DNA of 11,553 nucleotides, from positions 7,041-18,593 of the forward strand of contig PATG01000006.1 in assembly GCA_002713555.1 (NCBI GenBank). Direction: 5' to 3'. The notes under the pieces are model-generated. The model saw nothing but the letters and a program-made list of their open reading frames with translations. It was not told the origin of the DNA and made no database searches. This DNA comes from Planctomycetaceae bacterium. GTDB taxonomy: Bacteria; Planctomycetota; Planctomycetia; Pirellulales; Lacipirellulaceae. Made by a program: the position numbers and the translations under genes. This document shows, one piece after another, positions 6,730 through 11,553 of the stretch. The number at the start of each line of letters is the position of its first letter. The first letter of the stretch is position 1.

Positions 6730-8994
6730 TCAATGCTTGTGAAGAGTCACGCTGACTTCGACCCATTTTGATGTCGGCGTATTGCTACCTTTGGCTACAG
6801 ATTCAAGCGGAATCAGTACATTTGCTTCGGGGAAGTATGCAGCCAAATTACCCTTGGGAATATCATAGGGAACCACCTTCCAAGCAACAGATTTGATGGT
6901 TCGGTCATTGAAGTGGCTGGTCAAATCGATACAATCTGAAGGCTTTAGGCCCAATCTATCCATATCTTGAGGATTCATGAATACAATTCGGCGTGCATTG
7001 TACACTCCTCGATACCGATCATCCATACCATAGATTGTCGTGTTGTATTGGTCGTGGCTGCGAACAGTCATTAGGATAAATCGATCGTCTGGGATTGCAC
7101 GCTCAGGGAACTTGTGTGCGTGCATGATGGCTTTGCCGGAGGGAGTGTCCCAAGTGGGCCCATCACGGGGGCCATTTGGTAGGTAGAACCCGCCATTTTC
7201 TCGCACTCGATGATTATAATTTGAGAACCCTGGCAATACCGATTCAATCAAATTCCGAGTTTTATCGTGACTTGAACCATAATTTTCCCAGGTGAATGGT
7301 GATTCACCAAAGCAAGCTGTGCCAATCCCTGCGATGATAGAAGGTTCGCTGCGTAGATGCTTAGATGCTGGCTCGAGTTTACCTGTTGAGGAGTGAACTA
7401 CACCCATGGAATTCTCAACTGTCACGAATCCAGCGGGATCGATTTCAGTTCTACCTAAGCAGGGTAGAATTAGAGCTTGTTTACCGGTGACCAAATGACT
7501 ACGATTCAATTTTGTAGATATTTGCACTGTCAGATCAATGTTGCGTAGACCATTTGCGACTTCTTCAGTATCTGACATCGCCGACAAGATGTTGCCTCCC
7601 AATGCCATGAACAACTTGACCGATTTCTTACGGGCTGCATGCACGAATTGTACTGTATCATACCCTGAATCTCTAGGCATCGTAATTCCTGTCGACTCTT
7701 CACATGCATTGAGAAATGACTCGCTGGGATGATGATTGATTCCCACCGTACGGTCGCCTTGGACGTTTGAGTGACCCCGAACAGGACAAGCGCCGGCACC
7801 TGGACGCCCGAAATGACCACCTGCGAGTAAAATATTGCTCGCTTCTTGGATGGTCGCAACTGCATTTTCATGCTGCGTTATTCCCATGGCCCAACAAATG
7901 ATGAGATTTTTTGAATTCGAAACCGCTCGCCCTAATTCGGTAATTCTCTCCTGTTCGATTCCACACTGAGTCACAATTGAATCCCAGTTGAGTGATTCAA
8001 TATTCGCCTTCCAATCCTCAAACCCTTCGACATGTTCATCGATAAATTCCCAATTGAGATTCCCTTCGCCGAGGATGACTTTAGAAATCCCTTGGAGTAA
8101 GGCTTGGTCACCACCAATTCGAACAGGATAGTGCGCATCAGCAATTGGTGTTCCTTTACCCATTAGTCGAATAACTTCTTGCGGATGTTTGAATCGGTTC
8201 AATCCTGTTTCCATTAATGGATTGATGCTAATGACGGAGCCCCCGTTACGCTTTGTTTGAGCTAAAGCAGAGAGCATTCTAGGGTGATTCGTACCAGGGT
8301 TTTGACCGATGATCAATACTAAATCTGCATGATTAAAACAATCTAACTTCACAGTACCTTTCCCGATTCCAATGGATTGTGATAGGGCAACACCACTGGA
8401 TTCGTGACACATGTTACTGCAATCAGGTAGGTTGTTTGTTCCAATTTGCCGAGAGAGTGTGCCCCACAAGAATGCTGCTTCGTTTGAAGCACGTCCAGAT
8501 GTGTAAAGGACTGCTTGGTTTGGTTCATCAAGTTCATTGATGGCAGTAGAAATCATGGCAAATGCATCATCCCAACTGATTCTCTCATAATGGTTGGAAT
8601 CTTGACGTAGGACCATCGGCTCAGTCAGACGACCCAGTTTATCCAATTCCATATCTGAATATTCGGACCAGGATTGGACTGATTTTGAAGAGAGAATTTC
8701 AGGAGTCAAACGTTTCGTAGTCGCTTCTGTGGCAAATGCCTTGGCTCCATTTTCGCAGAATTCAAAACCTGAGCGGTGATTATCCGGATCAGGCCATGCA
8801 CAGCCTGGGCAGTCATATCCATCGAAACGATTGACTGTTCTCATGGTACGTAGTGTACGAATCAGGCCTGCTTCGGACAGACCAATCGCAAATGATTTCG
8901 CTACACCAGTAATTCCAGCGGCGATACTCTTGGGCTTACGGATTTTGAGAGCCTTCGATTCAATCGGAGGCAATGAATGCACATCTTCCCGCAT
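6730..8994 (-). CDS. Molybdopterin oxidoreductase, YdeP / FdhA-like
   Basis: Member of the bis-MGD DMSO-reductase superfamily, closest by eye to the YdeP-type formate-dehydrogenase-alpha-like group. GYDCPGCAWPDP with a later FCENGAKA marks the N-terminal Fe-S region (Cys62, Cys65, Cys80). CSNMCHESSGVALSQSIGIGKG follows, where Cys196 aligns with the metal-ligand Sec/Cys of formate dehydrogenase H. IGQNPGTNHPRM and VRGHSNVQGDRT are further family motifs, and SHDQYNTTIYGMDDRYRG lies in the C-terminal cofactor domain. No Tat signal is seen, so it is cytoplasmic. True formate dehydrogenase activity is unproven for this group; the E. coli YdeP is linked to acid resistance. It is a single subunit with no Fe-S or cytochrome partner nearby. 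I start it at the ATG at 8994 (754 aa) because AAGGAGTGA sits 8 nt or less upstream. A TTG at 9018 or GTG at 9003 would extend it into fdhD. Confidence 0.92.
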   Translation of the reverse strand: MREDVHSLPPIESKALKIRKPKSIAAGITGVAKSFAIGLSEAGLIRTLRTMRTVNRFDGYDCPGCAWPDPDNHRSGFEFCENGAKAFATEATTKRLTPEILSSKSVQSWSEYSDMELDKLGRLTEPMVLRQDSNHYERISWDDAFAMISTAINELDEPNQAVLYTSGRASNEAAFLWGTLSRQIGTNNLPDCSNMCHESSGVALSQSIGIGKGTVKLDCFNHADLVLIIGQNPGTNHPRMLSALAQTKRNGGSVISINPLMETGLNRFKHPQEVIRLMGKGTPIADAHYPVRIGGDQALLQGISKVILGEGNLNWEFIDEHVEGFEDWKANIESLNWDSIVTQCGIEQERITELGRAVSNSKNLIICWAMGITQHENAVATIQEASNILLAGGHFGRPGAGACPVRGHSNVQGDRTVGINHHPSESFLNACEESTGITMPRDSGYDTVQFVHAARKKSVKLFMALGGNILSAMSDTEEVANGLRNIDLTVQISTKLNRSHLVTGKQALILPCLGRTEIDPAGFVTVENSMGVVHSSTGKLEPASKHLRSEPSIIAGIGTACFGESPFTWENYGSSHDKTRNLIESVLPGFSNYNHRVRENGGFYLPNGPRDGPTWDTPSGKAIMHAHKFPERAIPDDRFILMTVRSHDQYNTTIYGMDDRYRGVYNARRIVFMNPQDMDRLGLKPSDCIDLTSHFNDRTIKSVAWKVVPYDIPKGNLAAYFPEANVLIPLESVAKGSNTPTSKWVEVSVTLHKH

Positions 8995-8999
8995 GTCAC

Positions 9000-9008
9000 T
9001 CACTCCTT
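9000..9008 (-). promoter_or_regulatory. Strong Shine-Dalgarno before the molybdopterin oxidoreductase
   Basis: Minus-strand AAGGAGTGA is an almost full match to the archaeal/bacterial anti-Shine-Dalgarno. The AAGGAG core ends 8 nt before the ATG at 8994. It overlaps the fdhD stop codon (9000-9002), suggesting coupled translation. It decides the start in favour of 8994 over the TTG at 9018. Confidence 0.65.
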
Positions 9009-9818
9009 GATTCTCCAAGCACCCGTGTATACATTGAATCTTGCTTCTCTCACGAAACCAATGAGTGTCAATCCGTGCTGCCTCGCTAGTTGAATGGCCA
9101 ATGTGGTAGGTGCACCAATTGCAACGATACAGGGCGACCCAACCATAACTGCCTTTTGTACCATTTCAAAAGATACCCGTCCGCTAAGCAGAAAACCCAA
9201 CCTGTAGTGCGGCATTGCATCAATCGATTGACCGATGATTTTGTCCATCGCATTGTGACGCCCTACGTCTTCAGCCAAATTGATAATTTCGAGGTTTTCG
9301 TTAAATTGAGCAACGGCGTGCATACCGCCAGTTGACTGGAAGAATGACTGAGATGAATTTAACTTTGTAACCAATTTCTCAATGTCACCCCATTGCAGTG
9401 TAAAAGTATCAGCTGGAATTTTTGGTGGATTGCGGGCCAGTACGGACTCCAATGAGGCGCTTCCACAGACGCCACAAGAACTCGAACGAAGAAAACCGCG
9501 AGTGTGCCCTTCAGCAGAAATCTCGCCCTCTATCATCAGCACATTGTCTTCAAGATGAATGTTGGTGATATCGTCCTCATTTTGCAAGATTCCCTCGGTA
9601 TAGAGTAATCCGATGGCTAGTTCTCGGTCCTGTCCTGGGGTTCGCATGGTAGTCACCCAAGGAGAACCATTGATTTGTATCTCAAGTGGTTCCTCTACAG
9701 CAACACATTCCTCAATCGGAACGGTGCCCTGAGACGCCATCCGCTGGGCGGCGATGCGTTCCTCCATCACTCGTGCGTATGAGACTCGATTCAAGGGTCT
9801 GTCGGAATAAATTATCAT
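9000..9818 (-). CDS. fdhD: Formate dehydrogenase accessory sulfurtransferase FdhD
   Basis: Transfers sulfur from a cysteine desulfurase to the bis-MGD molybdenum cofactor, which formate dehydrogenase-like enzymes need for activity. Family motifs appear in order: the sulfur-transfer pair SSSCGVCG (Cys115 and Cys118 counted from the chosen start), STGGMHAVAQF, AEDVGRHNAMDKIIG, LSGRVSFEMVQKA, GAPTTLAIQLA and TLIGFVREARFNVYTG. I start at the ATG at 9818 (272 aa), which has AAGG 6 nt upstream and lies 8 bp after the previous gene's stop. The ATG at 9851 would overlap that gene and add a Cys-rich, non-family N-terminus (MCCGEG). It lies immediately upstream of the molybdopterin oxidoreductase, its evident client. 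The CxxC pair is intact, so it should be active. Confidence 0.95.
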   Translation of the reverse strand: MIIYSDRPLNRVSYARVMEERIAAQRMASQGTVPIEECVAVEEPLEIQINGSPWVTTMRTPGQDRELAIGLLYTEGILQNEDDITNIHLEDNVLMIEGEISAEGHTRGFLRSSSCGVCGSASLESVLARNPPKIPADTFTLQWGDIEKLVTKLNSSQSFFQSTGGMHAVAQFNENLEIINLAEDVGRHNAMDKIIGQSIDAMPHYRLGFLLSGRVSFEMVQKAVMVGSPCIVAIGAPTTLAIQLARQHGLTLIGFVREARFNVYTGAWRIKE

Positions 9819-9826
9819 CAAGAGCC

Positions 9827-10276
9827 TTAATCGACCCTCACCACAACACATGGGATACCTTGTTCTTCAGCCATTTGAATCACGATTTCCGTCCATTTAC
9901 TCGTAGGAGATGGGAATGCAACAATATGTGTTGCTACTGTAAGAAGTTCGTGAGTTAGTGAATTCGGGGCTTCTTTTCGACCCTGGTCTTCAAGACCCGT
10001 TCGTGGTGCATTCCAAGCTTCGGAAAATACCGCAAATGGCACACTGTGGTTGTCAGCCCATCTTTCTGCGAGATAATCGACACCACTTGCGCCACCAGTG
10101 ATAATGAGGTCTGGATTGGCCTCAGAATTTACCCATTCGTCTAATGCTTCTTCGATAACAGAATAGTCATAAAATCGACTCGATCCTACTACGACTAAAT
10201 TGATGATTCGTCCATCTTTGTTCAAGTCCTTACCGCCGAGGCGAACAATTACTTCGCGTCCTCCATGATTCGTCAT
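9827..10276 (-). CDS. SLOG-superfamily Rossmann-fold protein (DUF2493/YspA-like)
   Basis: Small nucleotide- or ligand-binding Rossmann-like protein. After a 24-residue N-terminal stretch, the first strand and loop read INLVVVGSSRFYDY (25-38). ITGGASGVDYLAERWA (59-74) is the typical SLOG glycine motif with the Asp/Glu pair. THIVAFPSPTSKWTEIVIQMAEEQGIP (116-142) gives the last strand and helix, as in DUF2493 proteins. Family members are linked to binding nucleotide-derived ligands; the ligand here is unknown. It is the first gene of the run leading into fdhD (8 bp gap) and the molybdopterin oxidoreductase. The LOG-related plant molybdenum cofactor carrier protein has a similar fold, so a cofactor-binding role is worth considering, but this is inference. 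The TTG at codon 18, preceded by AAGGAC, is an alternative start. Confidence 0.72.
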   Translation of the reverse strand: MTNHGGREVIVRLGGKDLNKDGRIINLVVVGSSRFYDYSVIEEALDEWVNSEANPDLIITGGASGVDYLAERWADNHSVPFAVFSEAWNAPRTGLEDQGRKEAPNSLTHELLTVATHIVAFPSPTSKWTEIVIQMAEEQGIPCVVVRVD

Positions 10277-10347
10277 GGAACTTCATACATTTGTAGTGAA
10301 ATAAACCCATCTATTCCGTAAAACGCAGATAAAATTGAAAATATGCT
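10277..10347 (-). promoter_or_regulatory. Putative promoter of the SLOG-fdhD-oxidoreductase-erpA operon
   Basis: This 71-bp AT-rich gap separates the TPR gene stop from the SLOG gene start, both on the minus strand. A minus-strand TTTATTTC at 10298-10305, preceded by purine-rich GATGGG, is centred about 26 nt before the ATG. That is where an archaeal TATA box would sit for a leaderless transcript. Just after the TPR stop, T-runs (TATTTTC, ATTTTATC, CGTTTTAC, about 10320-10343) could serve as an archaeal T-rich terminator. Neither is proven. Confidence 0.35.
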
Positions 10348-11553
10348 TCAAGTATTGCGTTTTTGCTCTTTCAACAATTTCTTGCAAAGCCGAATTTGTT
10401 CCTTTGCGCGCTTCTTGTTTTGGCCATCAAGTGGCTCACCCACATCCTTACCGATGGACTGATTGAAACAATGAATTGCATTGTCATAGGATTCTAATTC
10501 GGCATAGGCTGTACCCATATTGTACAATGCCTTACCAGTTGTCAAACTCTTATCGATTCCGAATGCTTTGAAATAATTTTCAATCGCATCTTTGTATTGA
10601 TTGAGATAATAGAAACAATTGCCTCGGCCGTTTAGGATCTTGATGGCCATCGCCTTGTCGTCCTTGAATGAAGGCAGGGCCCGATCAAAACATGAGAGTG
10701 CTTCACTGTAACGATCCTTGTTCAATAATTCATTTCCCTTATTGTACCATTCAATATCCTGATTCGCAATACTAGAGGAATCGGGGAGTACTGTATGTTC
10801 GGTCATGATTTGAGACTGTGCCTCTAGAGCTGCTGCTGCCAAATCGACTTCTGGATGTGATTCGACAATCACGGTTTCAGGTGCTTCGACTGTGTCCAAC
10901 ACCGCTTCGTGAGCAATAATCTCCTGAGTGGTGATTTGGGGCTCAGGTTCGGGTTCGGGTTCGTCAACGGATTCGATTGAATCGGATGAATCCTCCCAGG
11001 GATCTTCTTGATTTTCGAGCAAGGTGGATTCTGGTGTATCAATCATTTCTGAGTTTGTTACTTCTATCGTGACGTCCCCAACAATGGCTGGTTCCGGCTC
11101 AGAAACCTCGGCACCTAAATCCCGCGCTTTTTGCCTACAAACGGCTGCCTTCTCCTCACTTCCAGCAGCACTGAGTGATCGTGCTAAACCAAGCCAAAGA
11201 CTGGTGTCGGACTTGTCTTGTTCCAACAGTTGTTTCCAAATCGTTACGGATTCAGCGTGTTCACCTGCCATACTGAGGGCTCGAGCCTTAAGGGGACCTA
11301 ATTCAGTGGTCAAATATTGTAGGGCTTCAGCCGCCATTTCAGGTCCTGCCGGTAACGTAGTGGGGAGGTTCATGTCAAACTCAATCGCTCGACCTTCGCC
11401 TTCTGCTAAATCGATAAGTAGTTCTGCAAAAATCATACCGCTTGCATGTGTGGGTTCAATCTGAAGGAGTGAACGGAATGCATCGATGGCGATATCGGCT
11501 TTGCCCAAATCAACGGCAACCATTGCAAGACCATTTGCGGCTTTGACATATTG
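10348..11553 (-). CDS. TPR-repeat protein with acidic linker (5' end cut by window edge)
   Basis: Protein-interaction scaffold of unknown partner. The frame is open to base 11553, and the codons before the ATG at 11523 (QYVKAANGLA) complete a TPR-like helix, so the gene starts outside the window. Visible from the N-terminal side: a TPR around AVDLGKADIAIDAFRSLLQIEPTHA and a second TPR-like unit near WLGLARSLSAAGSEEKAAVCRQKA. A roughly 100-residue acidic, low-complexity linker rich in Glu, Pro and Asp follows, including an (EP)4 run. Three clear C-terminal TPRs come next (WYNKGNELLNKDRYSEALSCF, RGNCFYYLNQYKDAIENYF, YNMGTAYAELESYDNAIHCF), then a basic tail KKLLKEQKRNT. No membrane segment or signal peptide is visible in this part. 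It ends 71 bp upstream of the SLOG gene on the same strand; a shared function is not evident. Confidence 0.85.
   Translation of the reverse strand, partial: QYVKAANGLAMVAVDLGKADIAIDAFRSLLQIEPTHASGMIFAELLIDLAEGEGRAIEFDMNLPTTLPAGPEMAAEALQYLTTELGPLKARALSMAGEHAESVTIWKQLLEQDKSDTSLWLGLARSLSAAGSEEKAAVCRQKARDLGAEVSEPEPAIVGDVTIEVTNSEMIDTPESTLLENQEDPWEDSSDSIESVDEPEPEPEPQITTQEIIAHEAVLDTVEAPETVIVESHPEVDLAAAALEAQSQIMTEHTVLPDSSSIANQDIEWYNKGNELLNKDRYSEALSCFDRALPSFKDDKAMAIKILNGRGNCFYYLNQYKDAIENYFKAFGIDKSLTTGKALYNMGTAYAELESYDNAIHCFNQSIGKDVGEPLDGQNKKRAKEQIRLCKKLLKEQKRNT
10940..10963. repeat. Short in-frame hexanucleotide repeat (GGTTCG type)
   Basis: Four consecutive 6-bp units: GGCTCA followed by three perfect GGTTCG. 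On the minus strand they encode four Glu-Pro dipeptides in the TPR protein's linker. Length changes by whole units would stay in frame, so the tract could vary between strains without breaking the gene. Confidence 0.7.

Noticed and set aside
6361..6771. 136-codon plus-strand open frame opposite erpA
   Set aside because: The opposite strand encodes a full A-type carrier with all three Cys. This frame has only low-complexity Ser/Pro-rich sequence.
6730..8994. Calling the oxidoreductase a true formate dehydrogenase
   Set aside because: Motifs such as CPGCAWPDP and MCHESSG, and the lack of partner subunits, place it with the YdeP-like group, whose substrate is not established.
9003..9018. TTG (9018) or GTG (9003) start for the molybdopterin oxidoreductase
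   Set aside because: Both overlap the end of fdhD, and the AAGGAGTGA site is placed correctly only for the ATG at 8994.
10940..10963. Hexamer repeat as a CRISPR or regulatory array
   Set aside because: Units are 6 bp without spacers, and the tract is in frame in a coding region encoding Glu-Pro.
11024..11464. 146-codon plus-strand open frame opposite the TPR gene
   Set aside because: Ala/Ser-rich sequence typical of an antisense of a TPR gene; no motif, and the TPR frame is well supported.

Overview
The window looks like a piece of a compact archaeal genome. The best guess is a planktonic marine Thermoplasmatota lineage (Marine Group II / Ca. Poseidoniales-like). The reasons are an archaeal-type valyl-tRNA synthetase editing domain, a DinB polymerase ending in a PCNA-box-like tail, very short gaps between genes, moderate GC, and a large acidic TPR protein. 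This placement is inference; no rRNA or tRNA is present to settle it.

Layout from left to right. valS (+) is cut off by the left edge. It abuts, stop codon to stop codon with no spacer, a minus-strand pair serA -> dinB (short ACT-less 3-phosphoglycerate dehydrogenase, then translesion polymerase IV). Divergent from serA is a plus-strand trio: sodN (nickel superoxide dismutase with intact His-Cys-Asp-x-Pro-Cys nickel hook), sodX (its dedicated S26-like maturation protease) and an unrecognised polytopic membrane protein. The two sod genes form a working unit: SodX removes the short SodN propeptide to expose the N-terminal His that, with two Cys, binds nickel.

The membrane protein overlaps tail to tail by 4 nt with a minus-strand operon, transcribed from about 10276 down to 6315: a SLOG/Rossmann-fold protein, fdhD, a YdeP-type (FdhA-like) molybdopterin oxidoreductase, and an ErpA/IscA-type iron-sulfur carrier. 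The genes lie 25 bp apart or less. The set reads as one enzyme plus its cofactor supply: FdhD sulfurates the bis-MGD cofactor, the A-type carrier can deliver Fe-S clusters, and the SLOG protein is a candidate ligand or cofactor binder. No electron-transfer subunit is encoded here. Upstream, on the same strand and cut by the right edge, is a TPR protein with an acidic, Glu-Pro-rich linker.

The parts most worth a second look are the nickel-SOD cassette with an unknown membrane partner, the SLOG-FdhD-oxidoreductase-ErpA operon, and lineage-type insertions in ValRS and SerA. No CRISPR array, insertion sequence, tRNA or rRNA was seen, and no stretch over 300 bases lacks a gene.
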